Shown piece by piece: positions 16,576-25,035 of a stretch of DNA of 64,000 nt. The DNA is from Streptomyces sp. CG4. GTDB taxonomy: Bacteria > Actinomycetota > Actinomycetes > Streptomycetales > Streptomycetaceae. Positions within the stretch are counted from its first letter, which is position 1. Each line of letters begins with the position of its first letter. The notes under the pieces are model-generated. The model was not told the origin of the DNA. It made no database searches and was given only the letters and a program-made list of their open reading frames with translations. The stretch spans positions 3,906,001 to 3,970,000 of the forward strand of contig NZ_CP163525.1 in assembly GCF_041080655.1 (NCBI RefSeq), given 5' to 3'. Made by a program: the position numbers and the translations under genes.

Positions 16576-18201
16576 TCAGTGGGCGTGGCCGTGGCCGTGG
16601 CCCGCGGCGGCCGGCTCTTCCTCTTCCTTCTTCTCGACGACCAGGGTCTCGGTCGTGAGCAGCAGGGAGGCGATGGAGGCGGCGTTCTCCAAGGCGGAGC
16701 GGGTCACCTTGACCGGGTCGATGACGCCGGCCTTGACCAGGTCGCCGTACTCGCCGGTGGCGGCGTTGTAGCCCTGGCCGCTGTCCAGGTCCTTGACCTT
16801 GGAGACGATGACGTAGCCCTCCTGGCCGGCGTTCTCGCCGATCCAGCGCAGCGGCTCGACGACCGCGTTGCGGACCACGGAGACACCGGTGGCCTCGTCG
16901 CCGGTCTTGTCGAGGTTGCCCTCAAGGACCTTGGAGGCGTGGACCAGCGCGGAGCCACCACCGGAGACGATGCCCTCCTCGACCGCGGCGCGGGTCGCGG
17001 AGATGGCGTCCTCCAGACGGTGCTTCTTCTCCTTCAGCTCCACCTCGGTGGCGGCGCCGACCTTGATCACGCACACGCCGCCGGCCAGCTTCGCGAGGCG
17101 CTCCTGGAGCTTCTCGCGGTCCCAGTCGGAGTCGGTGTTCTCGATCTCGGCCTTGATCTGCGCAACGCGGCCGTGGACGTCCTCGGACTTGCCGGCGCCG
17201 TCGACGATCGTGGTGTCGTCCTTGGTGACGGTCACGCGGCGGGCGGAGCCCAGCACGTCCAGACCGGCCTGGTCGAGCTTGAGGCCGACCTCCTCGGAGA
17301 TGACCGTGGCGCCGGTGAGGACCGCCATGTCCTGCAGCATAGCCTTGCGGCGGTCGCCGAAGCCGGGGGCCTTCACCGCGACGGCGTTGAAGGTGCCGCG
17401 GATCTTGTTGACGACCAGGGTCGACAGGGCCTCGCCCTCGACGTCCTCGGCGATGATCAGCAGCGGCTTGGAGGCGCCGGCCTGGATGACCTTCTCCAGC
17501 AGCGGCAGCATGTCCTGGATGGAGCTGATCTTGCCCTGGTTGATGAGGATGTACGGGTCGTCGAGGACGGCCTCCATGCGCTCCTGGTCCGTCACGAAGT
17601 ACGGCGACAGGTAGCCCTTGTCGAAGGCCATGCCCTCGGTGAAGTCCAGCTCCAGACCGAAGGTGTTGGACTCCTCGACGGTGATGACACCGTCCTTGCC
17701 GACCTTGTCCATCGCCTCGGCGATCAGCTCGCCGACCTGCTGGTCCTGGGCGGACAGCGCGGCGACGGCGGCGATGTCGGACTTCTCGTCGATCGGGCGG
17801 GCCGTGGCCAGCAGCTCGTCGGAGACAGCCTTGACGGCGGCGTCGATGCCCTTCTTCAGGGCGGCCGGGGAAGCGCCGGCGGCGACGTTCTTCAGGCCCT
17901 CGCGCACCAGCGCCTGGGCGAGCACGGTGGCGGTGGTGGTGCCGTCACCCGCGATGTCGTTGGTCTTGGTCGCCACCTCCTTCACCAGCTGCGCGCCGAG
18001 GTTCTCGTACGGGTCCTCGATCTCGACCTCACGGGCGATCGTGACACCGTCGTTGGTGATGGTGGGGGCACCGAACTTCTTGTCGATGACGACGTTGCGG
18101 CCCTTGGGGCCGATCGTCACCTTCACCGTGTCGGCCAGCTTGTTGACGCCGCGCTCGAGGGCGCGACGGGCGTCCTCGTCGAACTTCAGGATCTTCGCCA
18201 T
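16576..18201 (-). CDS. groEL1: 60-kDa chaperonin GroEL1
   Basis: 541 residues, the full length of a group I chaperonin subunit. It forms the ATP-driven folding cage with GroES in the cytosol. The ATP-site motif GDGTTTATVLA and the apical domain are intact. The C-terminus is EEEEPAAAGHGHGHAH, rich in His instead of the GGM repeat tail. In actinobacteria the His-tailed copy encoded after groES is named GroEL1, and a GGM-tailed GroEL2 is encoded elsewhere. It is separated from groES by 123 bp and probably co-transcribed with it under HrcA/CIRCE heat control. Confidence 0.97.
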   Translation of the reverse strand: MAKILKFDEDARRALERGVNKLADTVKVTIGPKGRNVVIDKKFGAPTITNDGVTIAREVEIEDPYENLGAQLVKEVATKTNDIAGDGTTTATVLAQALVREGLKNVAAGASPAALKKGIDAAVKAVSDELLATARPIDEKSDIAAVAALSAQDQQVGELIAEAMDKVGKDGVITVEESNTFGLELDFTEGMAFDKGYLSPYFVTDQERMEAVLDDPYILINQGKISSIQDMLPLLEKVIQAGASKPLLIIAEDVEGEALSTLVVNKIRGTFNAVAVKAPGFGDRRKAMLQDMAVLTGATVISEEVGLKLDQAGLDVLGSARRVTVTKDDTTIVDGAGKSEDVHGRVAQIKAEIENTDSDWDREKLQERLAKLAGGVCVIKVGAATEVELKEKKHRLEDAISATRAAVEEGIVSGGGSALVHASKVLEGNLDKTGDEATGVSVVRNAVVEPLRWIGENAGQEGYVIVSKVKDLDSGQGYNAATGEYGDLVKAGVIDPVKVTRSALENAASIASLLLTTETLVVEKKEEEEPAAAGHGHGHAH

Positions 18202-18324
18202 GACAGCGGGAGCCCTCTCGGAAAGCTAATGGGTGGAAAGACAACTGCGCCCCGGACGCCCGGCTTCGTTATCGGTCGCGGGGGCCAGGGGCGCAGCTCA
18301 GGAGCAAAGGTTTGCTCGAGGTGA

Positions 18325-18633
18325 TTACTTCTCGATGATCGCGAGCACGTCGCGAGCCGAGAGGACGAGGTACTCCTCGCCGTTGTACTTCACCTCGGTG
18401 CCGCCGTACTTGCTGTACAGGACGACGTCGCCGACCTTGACGTCGAGCGGCAGGCGCTCGCCGTTCTCGAAGCGGCCCGGGCCCACGGCGAGGACGGCGC
18501 CCTCCTGGGGCTTCTCCTTCGCGGTGTCCGGGATGACCAGGCCAGAGGCGGTGGTCTGCTCGGCGTCGAGCGGCTGGACCACGATGCGGTCCTCAAGCGG
18601 CTTGATGGCAACCTTGGAGCTGGTGGTCGTCAC
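18325..18633 (-). CDS. groES: 10-kDa co-chaperonin GroES
   Basis: 102 residues, the lid of the GroEL folding chamber. The mobile loop (AEQTTASGLVIPDTAKEKP region) and the roof motif are typical. It is the first gene of the operon with groEL1. Upstream lie a promoter and two CIRCE operators, so it should be repressed by HrcA and induced by heat. ATG start, with GGGGGAGG a few bases upstream. Confidence 0.97.
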   Translation of the reverse strand: MTTTSSKVAIKPLEDRIVVQPLDAEQTTASGLVIPDTAKEKPQEGAVLAVGPGRFENGERLPLDVKVGDVVLYSKYGGTEVKYNGEEYLVLSARDVLAIIEK

Positions 18634-18732
18634 GATCCGACCTCCCCCTTCGGAGATCTCACGGGGTTTGACTGTCTGAGGTGGCGACCAGGTCGATCCG
18701 TCGTCGCGGGTGCCGGACCTGCCCGTCGCGTT

Positions 18733-18759
18733 TTGGCACTCTCACCTGCGGAGTGCCAG
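18733..18759. promoter_or_regulatory. CIRCE operator 1 (HrcA site)
   Basis: TTGGCACTC-N9-GAGTGCCAG matches the CIRCE consensus TTAGCACTC-N9-GAGTGCTAA at all but a few arm positions. It lies about 100 bp upstream of groES, at the likely transcription start. Confidence 0.93.
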
Positions 18760-18764
18760 AGCCG

Positions 18765-18794
18765 AGACTATGGCGGGAGTTAGCACTCGGTCAA
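18765..18794 (-). promoter_or_regulatory. groES-groEL1 promoter
   Basis: On the minus strand TTGACC, 18 bp, TAGTCT: a vegetative (HrdB-type) promoter. The -35 box lies inside CIRCE 2, and the start site falls in CIRCE 1, which explains HrcA repression. Confidence 0.75.
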
Positions 18795-18806
18795 GCGGAG
18801 TGCCAA
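18780..18806. promoter_or_regulatory. CIRCE operator 2 (HrcA site)
   Basis: TTAGCACTC-N9-GAGTGCCAA; the left arm is identical to the consensus and the right arm differs at one base. It overlaps the -35 box of the groES promoter. Confidence 0.93.
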
Positions 18807-18974
18807 TCCCTGCGGCGCGTCGGCCGAAGATTGTCGGCGCGCGGTCCCTTTTGGCGCACGGTGCCGCCCCGCCGTCGCCGGGGGCTGCCGCCGCCACACC
18901 CCCGCTTCGGCCTGAACGGCCTCGCCCCCAGCACCGGGCAGGCCGGTTCTTGCGGGCCTGCCCCGGAAAGCGCC

Positions 18975-19844
18975 CTACAGATAGTCCTCAAGCCTGCCGA
19001 CCGTCAGCCCCCGCCGCTGCACCCTCCGCAGGACCCGGGTCGTGCGCTCGCGCGACGACACCCCCGTCGTCTCGTCCGGGCCGACCAGGATGATGTCGCC
19101 GGGGCGCAGGTGGTGTGTGCCGTGGGTGTAGACGAGGTCCGTCGGGGTCATCGCGGCGCGCCACAGGACGATCGCGGAGATGCCGCAGTCGGCCGCCGCG
19201 CGCAGCGTGGTGGTGTCGTACGAGGCGTACGGCGGGCGGAAGAGACGGGCGCGTACGCCGAGGCGGGATCTGAGCCTGCTCTGCTGGCCGCAGATCTCGG
19301 CGCGCTGTCCGGCGTACGGCAGTCCGGCCAGCGTGCGGTGGTCGAGGGTGTGGTTCTGGATGCCGGCGCCCAGCTTGCGCAGGCGGGCGAAGTGGCCGTA
19401 ACCGGGGCCGGCGGCGCTGTCGGTGAGGAACATGCTGACCGGCAGCCGGAGTTCGCGGACCATGTCGACGAACCGGGGGTCCTGCTCGGCGCCGTCGTCG
19501 TAGGTGAGGAAGACGACCCGGTCGCGGGTGGGGACGTGGTCGACGACGCGGGGCAGGGCGCGGCCGCCGGTCTGCGGGGCGAGGGCCAGGGCGCGGGCGG
19601 CGGGGCGCGGCGGGCGGGCGAGGGGCTCGGCCAGGCCCCAGCGTCGGAAGCTCTGGTCGGGGGTGGGGCCGTGCGGGCGTACGCCCTCGGCGGCCTTCTT
19701 GCCGAGGCGTTCGATGGGGTCGACGGACTGGGCGCAGCCGCCGAGGAGGAGGGCCGAGGCGAGGAGTGCGGCCAGGCGGCGGCACGGGCGGCGCCCGCAG
19801 CCGGTCCGCGTGCGCGCCGCCCGCGGGCGCCTCCCCGGCCTCAC
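18975..19844 (-). CDS. Polysaccharide deacetylase-like lipoprotein (NodB fold)
   Basis: 289 residues. A basic N-terminus and hydrophobic core end in a lipobox LLGGC, so Cys37 is the predicted lipidated residue. The NodB domain (about 105-285) has TYDDG (usually TFDDG) and the metal-binding HTLDH motif, plus RPPYASY. It would deacetylate N-acetyl sugars of the wall or a surface polymer on the outer membrane face. The GTG start overlaps the TGA of the upstream gene (GTGA), which indicates translational coupling with its paralogue. The Asp and His ligands are kept, so activity is likely. Confidence 0.87.
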   Translation of the reverse strand: MRPGRRPRAARTRTGCGRRPCRRLAALLASALLLGGCAQSVDPIERLGKKAAEGVRPHGPTPDQSFRRWGLAEPLARPPRPAARALALAPQTGGRALPRVVDHVPTRDRVVFLTYDDGAEQDPRFVDMVRELRLPVSMFLTDSAAGPGYGHFARLRKLGAGIQNHTLDHRTLAGLPYAGQRAEICGQQSRLRSRLGVRARLFRPPYASYDTTTLRAAADCGISAIVLWRAAMTPTDLVYTHGTHHLRPGDIILVGPDETTGVSSRERTTRVLRRVQRRGLTVGRLEDYL

Positions 19845-20827
19845 AGGTAGTCCTCCAGGCGGGCCACGGCGTAGCCCTCGCGCGTGACCTTGTTCAGGAA
19901 GCGGCGCATGTCGTCGATCATCGTGCCGTTCCAGTCGGAGCGGCCGCGGAAGTGGGTGAGGACGATGTCGCCGCGGCGCATCTTCTGGTCGTCCTCGCGG
20001 TACTCCCAGTGGTCGACGAAGACCTCCTCGTTCCAGATCGGCGCGTACTTGATGCCGCAGGACTTGGCGGCGCGCAGGGTGTCCTGGTTGTAGTTGCCGT
20101 AGGGCGGGCGGAAGACCGTCGGGCGCTTGCCGAACTGCTTCTCCATGATGTCCTGCATGTCGCAGATCTCGGTCTTCTGGTCCTCGTAGGACAGCGCCGG
20201 CAGGTAGGGGTGGTGCAGCGTGTGGTTGTTGAGGGTGTGGCCGTAGGACTGCATCGTGCGGAAGTACCCGTAGTCGTCCTCGACCAGGTAGTTGCTGAGG
20301 AACGCGGTGTACGGGATCTTCAGGTCCTGCATCATCCGCAGGAACCTGGGGTCCTTGTTCGAGCCGTCGTCGATGGTGAGGAAGACGATCTTCTGCTGGG
20401 TGGGGATCGTGGTGAAGACCGGGGGCAGATTCCAGTCCTCCTGGTGGTCCACCTCGAAGCCGGACCGGGCGGTGATCCGCGGCTTCTTCGCGGGCGGCGG
20501 CGGGGGCGCCAGCGGCGCGCGGTCCAGCCCCCAGCGCTTGGCGGCGGCGACCAGCTGGGCGTGTGCGGCAGTCCGCCGGGCCTCGGGGCTCAGGGCCTGC
20601 CCGGGGCCGCCATGGCCGGGCGCGGGGCGGGATGCAGCGGGGCCGCCCTGGCTGGGACCGCCCTGGCCGGAGCCGCCCTGGCTGGGCGCGGGGTGGGATA
20701 CGGCGCCGCCGGCGCAGCCGGAGAGGAGGGCGGCGGAGGCAAGCGCGACGGCTCCGCAGCTCCGGACCAGACGACCGAAAAATGACCTTCTTGTAGCGTT
20801 TTCATCGTCTTGTACGACTGCTCGCAT
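19841..20827 (-). CDS. Polysaccharide deacetylase-like lipoprotein with Tat-type signal
   Basis: 328 residues. The leader starts ATRRSFFGRL, a twin-arginine motif, and ends in lipobox LLSGC with Cys38, so Tat-exported lipoprotein is predicted. A Pro/Gly/Gln-rich linker follows, then a NodB domain with TIDDG, HTLHH and RPPYGNYN. The domain is close in layout to that of the overlapping downstream gene, so the pair looks like a tandem duplication acting on a shared wall substrate. The ATG at MRAVVQD has GGGAGG ten bases upstream. A longer in-frame extension into the divergent methyltransferase gene has no support. Confidence 0.87.
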   Translation of the reverse strand: MRAVVQDDENATRRSFFGRLVRSCGAVALASAALLSGCAGGAVSHPAPSQGGSGQGGPSQGGPAASRPAPGHGGPGQALSPEARRTAAHAQLVAAAKRWGLDRAPLAPPPPPAKKPRITARSGFEVDHQEDWNLPPVFTTIPTQQKIVFLTIDDGSNKDPRFLRMMQDLKIPYTAFLSNYLVEDDYGYFRTMQSYGHTLNNHTLHHPYLPALSYEDQKTEICDMQDIMEKQFGKRPTVFRPPYGNYNQDTLRAAKSCGIKYAPIWNEEVFVDHWEYREDDQKMRRGDIVLTHFRGRSDWNGTMIDDMRRFLNKVTREGYAVARLEDYL

Positions 20828-20917
20828 GGTGCCGGATCCTCCCAGCCCGGACTCCGGCGGCCGGGCCGACACCGCCGCCGGAAGGCGACGATCCACCGAC
20901 TGGCCCACAATGACCCG

Positions 20918-22081
20918 GTGAACGACCTCGCTCTGCTCCTCACCCCCGAAGGCCGCGCCCTCCTCGACGAGGTCCGCGACACCGCCCCGGCGGACGAACT
21001 CGCCGTCGCCACCCGGCTGCGCCGCGACCACCCCGCCGAGCTGGTGTCGGCCGCGCTCGGCCAGGCCCGGCTGCGGCAGCGGGCGGCGGCGAAGTTCACC
21101 GCGGCGGACGCGGGGCGGATGTTCTTCACGCCGAACGGGGTCGAGCAGTCGACGCGGACCACGGTGGCGAGCTACCGAGCGGAGCGGTTCAAGGGCCTGG
21201 GTGTGACCTCCGTGGCCGACCTGTGCTGCGGGATCGGCGGGGACGCGATCGCGCTCGCCCGCGCGGGCATCCGGGTGCTCGCCGTGGACCGGGACCCGCT
21301 GACGGCGGCCGTGGCGCGGGCGAACGCAGAGGAACTGGGGCTGGGCGAGCTGATCGAGGTGCGGGAGGCGGACGTCACGGAGGTGGACACCGGCGGCTAC
21401 GACGCCGTGTTCGTCGACCCCGCCCGGCGCGGCGGACGCGGCAGGATCTTCGACCCCGAGGCCTACTCCCCGCCCCTGTCCTGGGCCGTCGAGGCCGCCC
21501 GCGCAGCACCGCACGCGGCGCTGAAGGTGGCGCCCGGCATTCCGCACGAGGCCGTGCCCGCCGATGCCGAGGCCGAGTGGATCTCGGACGGCGGGGACGT
21601 GAAGGAGGCGGTGGTGTGGTTCGGGACCGGGGCGCCGGGCGCCGTACGCGCCACGCTGCTGCCCGGCCCGCGCACGCTCCTCGGCAAGCGGCTGCCCGAT
21701 CCCCCGGTCCGGCCCGTCGGGCGGTATCTGTACGAGCCCGACGGCGCCGTCATCCGCGCCCATCTGGTCGCCGAGGTCGCCGAGGAGGTCGACGGCGGCC
21801 TCGTCGACGCGACCATCGCCTACGTCACCGCCGACGCGCTACGGCCCACCCGGTACGCCTCCGCCTACGAGATCACCGACCAACTCCCCTTCAACGTCAA
21901 GAAGTTGAAGGCCCTGCTGCGGGAGCGCGAAGTCGGCACGCTGACCGTGAAGAAGCGCGGGTCGGCCGTCGAGCCGGAGGAACTGCGCAAGAAGGTCAAA
22001 CCGCAGGGGCCGAACGCGGCGACCGTGTTCCTCACCCGGGTCGCGGGGGCACCCACGATGCTCGTGGGACGTCCCGCCTAG
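20918..22081 (+). CDS. Class I SAM-dependent methyltransferase with THUMP-like domain
   Basis: 387 residues. The SAM site is clear in DLCCGIGGDAIALARAG and AVDRDPLTAAVARANAE. The acidic catalytic-type motif is DAVFVDPARRGGRGR. The C-terminal region (LPFNVKKLKALLRER, VEPEELRKKVKPQG) is the THUMP-like domain that suggests an RNA or nucleobase substrate; none is established. A GTG start is chosen because the family begins near LLTPEG; no clear ribosome site is present. The stop codon TAG is part of the CTAG target site next to a MITE, so the element inserted without altering the protein. Confidence 0.88.
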   Translation: MNDLALLLTPEGRALLDEVRDTAPADELAVATRLRRDHPAELVSAALGQARLRQRAAAKFTAADAGRMFFTPNGVEQSTRTTVASYRAERFKGLGVTSVADLCCGIGGDAIALARAGIRVLAVDRDPLTAAVARANAEELGLGELIEVREADVTEVDTGGYDAVFVDPARRGGRGRIFDPEAYSPPLSWAVEAARAAPHAALKVAPGIPHEAVPADAEAEWISDGGDVKEAVVWFGTGAPGAVRATLLPGPRTLLGKRLPDPPVRPVGRYLYEPDGAVIRAHLVAEVAEEVDGGLVDATIAYVTADALRPTRYASAYEITDQLPFNVKKLKALLREREVGTLTVKKRGSAVEPEELRKKVKPQGPNAATVFLTRVAGAPTMLVGRPA

Positions 22082-22221
22082 GTCCTGTCGTCAAACTCCC
22101 GTCGTTCGCCCGTAGGGCGGGCCCGGCGGCGGCGATGGGGGTCCCCCCGCGCGAGCGAAGCCGAGCGTGGGGGAGCGTGCGATCGCAAGGCGCCGGGCAG
22201 GCGGGAGTTTGACGACAGGGC
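22082..22221. mobile_element. MITE copy 1 (140 bp, CTAG target duplication)
   Basis: The ends are 20-bp inverted repeats, GTCCTGTCGTCAAACTCCCG on the left and the complement of GCCCTGTCGTCAAACTCCCG on the right (one mismatch). CTAG flanks both sides (22078-22081 and 22222-22225). No reading frame encodes a transposase. The interior holds the GGGGGTCCCCCCGCGCGAGC block that is also in copy 2. The CTAG duplication fits the YTAR target of IS5-type transposases (inference). Confidence 0.85.
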
Positions 22222-22228
22222 CTAGGTC

Positions 22229-23581
22229 CTAGGACGGCAGTTCAGCGGCCCGGCGCCGCAGCAGTGCGCGCTCCTTCTCGTTGCGGGCCAGGCCGGCCGC
22301 CCGCTCGAACTCCGCCCGCGCCTGAGCCGTACGCCCGAGCCGGGCCAGCAGGTCGGCACGGACGCTGGGCAGCAGGTGGTAGTCGCGCAGGGCCGGCTCG
22401 GCGGCCAGGGCGTCCACCAGCTTCAGGGCCTCGGCCGGGCCGTCGGCCATCGACACGGCGACCGCGCGGTTCAGCTCGACCACCGGCGACGGGGCACGGA
22501 CGGCCAGCAGGCCGTACAGGGTGGCGATGGCGCGCCAGTCGGTGTCCTCGTAGGCGTGGGCGTGCGCGTGGCAGGCGGCGATGGCCGCCTGGAGGGCGTA
22601 CGGGCCCGGGGCCCCGGTCGCCGTGGCGTCGGCGCGGTCGAGGGCGCGGATGCCGCGGGCGATCAGCATGCGGTTCCAGCGGCGGCGGTTCTGGTCCTTG
22701 AGGAGGACGGGCTCGCCGTCGGGCCCGGTGCGGGCAGCCGTGCGGGACGACTGGAACTCCAGCAGCGCGGTCAGGCCGTGCACCTCCGCCTCCTTGGGCA
22801 TCAGCGCGGACAGGACGCGGGCCAGGCGCAGCGCGTCCTCGCACAGGCCGGGGCGCAGCAGATCGTCGCCGGCGGTCGCCGCGTACCCCTCGTTGAAGAT
22901 CAGGTAGATGACGTCCAGGACGGAGCCCACACGGCTCTCGCGGTCGGGGCCGCAGGGCACCTCGAAGGCGATGTTCTGCTTCGCCAGGGTGCGTTTGGCG
23001 CGGACGATGCGCTGGGCGATCGTCGGCTCCGGGACGAGGTAGGCGCGGGCGATCTCGGCCGTGGACAGACCGCCGAGCAGACGCAGGGTGAGCGCGGTGC
23101 GGGCCTCGGCGGACAGCACCGGGTGGCAGGTGGTGAAGACGAGCCGCAGCAGGTCGTCGTCGATGTCGTCCGGGTCGGCGGGCGCGTCGTACGACGGCGG
23201 GGCCGTCTCCAGGTCCCGGCCGAGCTCGGCGAGCTTGCGGGCGTAGGTCTCGCGGCGGCGGATCAGATCGACGGCGCGGTGCCGGGCGGTGGCCATGAGC
23301 CAGGCGCCGGGGTTGTCGGGCACACCGTCGCGGGGCCACCGCTCCAGGGCGGCGACCAGCGCGTCCTGGGCCAGCTCCTCGGCGATGCCGACGTCCCGGA
23401 CGATCCGGGCGACACCGGCGACGACGCGGGGCGACTCCAGGCGGAAGACGGTCTCCAGGGCGAGAGCCGCGGGGGCCGCGGGGGCCGCGGGGGCCTGCGG
23501 TGCGGCGGAGCGCGGCGCGGTGGGCTGTGGTTCCACAGCCCACCATGCAACACCCTCCGGGGCTACGGAGCCACCGATCAC
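22229..23581 (-). CDS. ECF42-type sigma factor with C-terminal TPR-like extension
   Basis: 450 residues. An N-terminal ECF core (regions 2 and 4, about 40-215, with GGLSTAEIARAYLVPEPTIAQRIVRAK parts as the helix-turn-helix) is joined to a long helical domain of about 230 residues (NEGYAATAGDDLLRPGLCEDALRLAR, ELNRAVAVSM) typical of the ECF42 group. That extension replaces the anti-sigma factor as regulator in the group. The GTG start overlaps the TGA of the DGPF gene (GTGA), so the two are translationally coupled, as is characteristic for ECF42 loci. The stop codon lies only a few bases from MITE copy 1. Confidence 0.92.
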   Translation of the reverse strand: MIGGSVAPEGVAWWAVEPQPTAPRSAAPQAPAAPAAPAALALETVFRLESPRVVAGVARIVRDVGIAEELAQDALVAALERWPRDGVPDNPGAWLMATARHRAVDLIRRRETYARKLAELGRDLETAPPSYDAPADPDDIDDDLLRLVFTTCHPVLSAEARTALTLRLLGGLSTAEIARAYLVPEPTIAQRIVRAKRTLAKQNIAFEVPCGPDRESRVGSVLDVIYLIFNEGYAATAGDDLLRPGLCEDALRLARVLSALMPKEAEVHGLTALLEFQSSRTAARTGPDGEPVLLKDQNRRRWNRMLIARGIRALDRADATATGAPGPYALQAAIAACHAHAHAYEDTDWRAIATLYGLLAVRAPSPVVELNRAVAVSMADGPAEALKLVDALAAEPALRDYHLLPSVRADLLARLGRTAQARAEFERAAGLARNEKERALLRRRAAELPS

Positions 23582-23937
23582 TCGGCCTCGGCGATCTCCC
23601 GCACCTCGCAGGTCACCGTCCAGTACTCCTCATGGGTCCGGACGAACCGCTTGGTCCACTCCAGGGCCTCGTCCATGTCCTTGCACTGCATGAGGGCGTA
23701 CCCGCCGATGACCTCCTTCGATTCGGTGAACGGCCCGTCGGTGACGCTGAGCTTCCCGCCCTCCCAGTTGACCCGCTTGCCCTGGCTCTGCGGGGTCAGC
23801 CCGGCGGTGTCGAGCATGACGCCGGCCTTGGTGATCTCCTCGATCAGGGCGCCCATCCGCTCCATCAGCTCGGGGCTGGGGCCCTCCGGAGGGACGGTGC
23901 TCTCGTCGATCTTCACGATGGAGAGGTAACGCGGCAT
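23578..23937 (-). CDS. DGPF/YciI-family protein, ECF42 partner
   Basis: 119 residues with the hallmark TDGPFTESKE motif (66-75) in a ferredoxin-like YCII fold. DGPF proteins are the conserved neighbours and usual targets of ECF42 sigma factors; their biochemical role is unsettled. ATG start with GAAGGAG five bases upstream. A promoter matching the ECF42 consensus lies 50 bp upstream, so the operon is predicted to be autoactivated. Confidence 0.93.
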   Translation of the reverse strand: MPRYLSIVKIDESTVPPEGPSPELMERMGALIEEITKAGVMLDTAGLTPQSQGKRVNWEGGKLSVTDGPFTESKEVIGGYALMQCKDMDEALEWTKRFVRTHEEYWTVTCEVREIAEAE

Positions 23938-23986
23938 GGTGACTCCTTCGGTGCGGGCGGGGCCGTTCCCCGCTCTCACCCCTTGC

Positions 23987-24013
23987 GTCGAACGACAGAC
24001 ACCCGGATCGACA
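23987..24013 (-). promoter_or_regulatory. Putative ECF42-dependent promoter
   Basis: On the minus strand TGTCGA, 17 bp, CGAC. I recall the reported ECF42 motif as TGTCGA at -35 and CG(A/T)C at -10. It lies upstream of the DGPF-sigma operon. Confidence 0.7.
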
Positions 24014-24065
24014 CACACGCCGGACTTCTTCGAAGAATTTTTCAGCAGACCCTTGCGAGGAACCT

Positions 24066-24880
24066 CCATGGCTTCAAGCACTTCGCCGGGTACGCGTCCT
24101 CGGCCGGGGCCCGGAATCCGGCCCCGGTGCGGGCGGGCGTGCGGGAGTTCGCGGACATCACCCTGCCCCCTTTCGAGATGGCGCTGCGCGAGGGCGGGGC
24201 CCGTTCGGTGATGGCGGCCTACACCGAGACCGACGGCGTGCCCGCCTCCGCCGATCCACGGCTGCTGACCGAACTGCTGCGCGAGGAGTGGGGTTTCACC
24301 GGCACGGTGGTCGCGGACTACGTCGGCATCGGTTTCCTGCAGACCCTGCACCGGGTCGCGGCGGACGAGGCGGCGGCGGCTCAGCTGGCGCCGGCCGCGG
24401 GCGTCGACGTCGAGCTGCCGACCCCGAAGTGCTACGGCGCACCGCTCGTCACCGCCGTACACCAGGGCCGGATCCCGCACGCGCTCGTGGACCGGGCGGC
24501 CCGGCGGGTCCTGACGCAGAAGTGCGAGCTGGGTCTGCTGGACGCGCGACCGCGCGGGCGCCGAGGTCGTCCAGCTGTACCTGCACGACCCGGTGGCGAG
24601 CGTGACCCGCCCCGACGTCCGCCTGATCGGCTACCGGCGCATCACGCTCTCCCCCGGCGAGTCCCGCCGGCTGACCTTCCGCTTCCACGTCGATCTGTCT
24701 TCCTTCACGGACCGCACGGGGGCCCGGGTGGTGGAACCGGGCGCACTGGAGCTGCGGCCGGCGGCGTCGAGCACGGACGTACGGCACACGGTCCGGCTCC
24801 GGCTGACCGGGCCGGTACGGGTGGTGGGCGCGGACCTGCGGCTGCGGTGCGAGGTGGAGGTGTCCCGGGGAGCCGATTGA
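24066..24880 (+). pseudogene. Decayed glycoside hydrolase family 3 beta-glucosidase
   Basis: Fragment 1 (to about 24544) encodes the later half of a GH3 catalytic barrel: KHFAGY, REFADITLPPFEMALREGGARSVMAAYTETDGVPA parts, LLREEWGFTGTVVADY with the Asp nucleophile position, and VDVELPT. Fragment 2 (from about 24550, shifted by one frame) encodes the C-terminal fibronectin III-like domain (AEVVQLYLHDPVASVTRP, GYRRITLSPGESRRL). The N-terminal half of the barrel and the whole GH3_C domain are missing, so at least a 5' truncation, an internal deletion and a frame change occurred. No start with a ribosome site is visible. Confidence 0.88.
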
Positions 24881-25035
24881 ACGCCTGGGGCCGGGTGGAA
24901 CGTATTGAGCCACGGCGGAAGCACACCGAACGTACTTCCGCAAGACCCCTGACGCGGGCGTTCAGGAAGGTTTCAGGTTGCCCCTGGCAGGGTCGGGCCG
25001 TAAACGATCACCCCCCACACCCGGCAGGAGCACCT

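Noticed and set aside
19841..21763. 640-residue version of the second deacetylase
   Set aside because: The extra N-terminus is antisense to the methyltransferase; the ATG at 20827 starts a proper Tat/lipoprotein leader.
22082..22221. CRISPR or attachment site
   Set aside because: A single pair of inverted ends with CTAG duplication; no regularly spaced repeats and no tRNA overlap.
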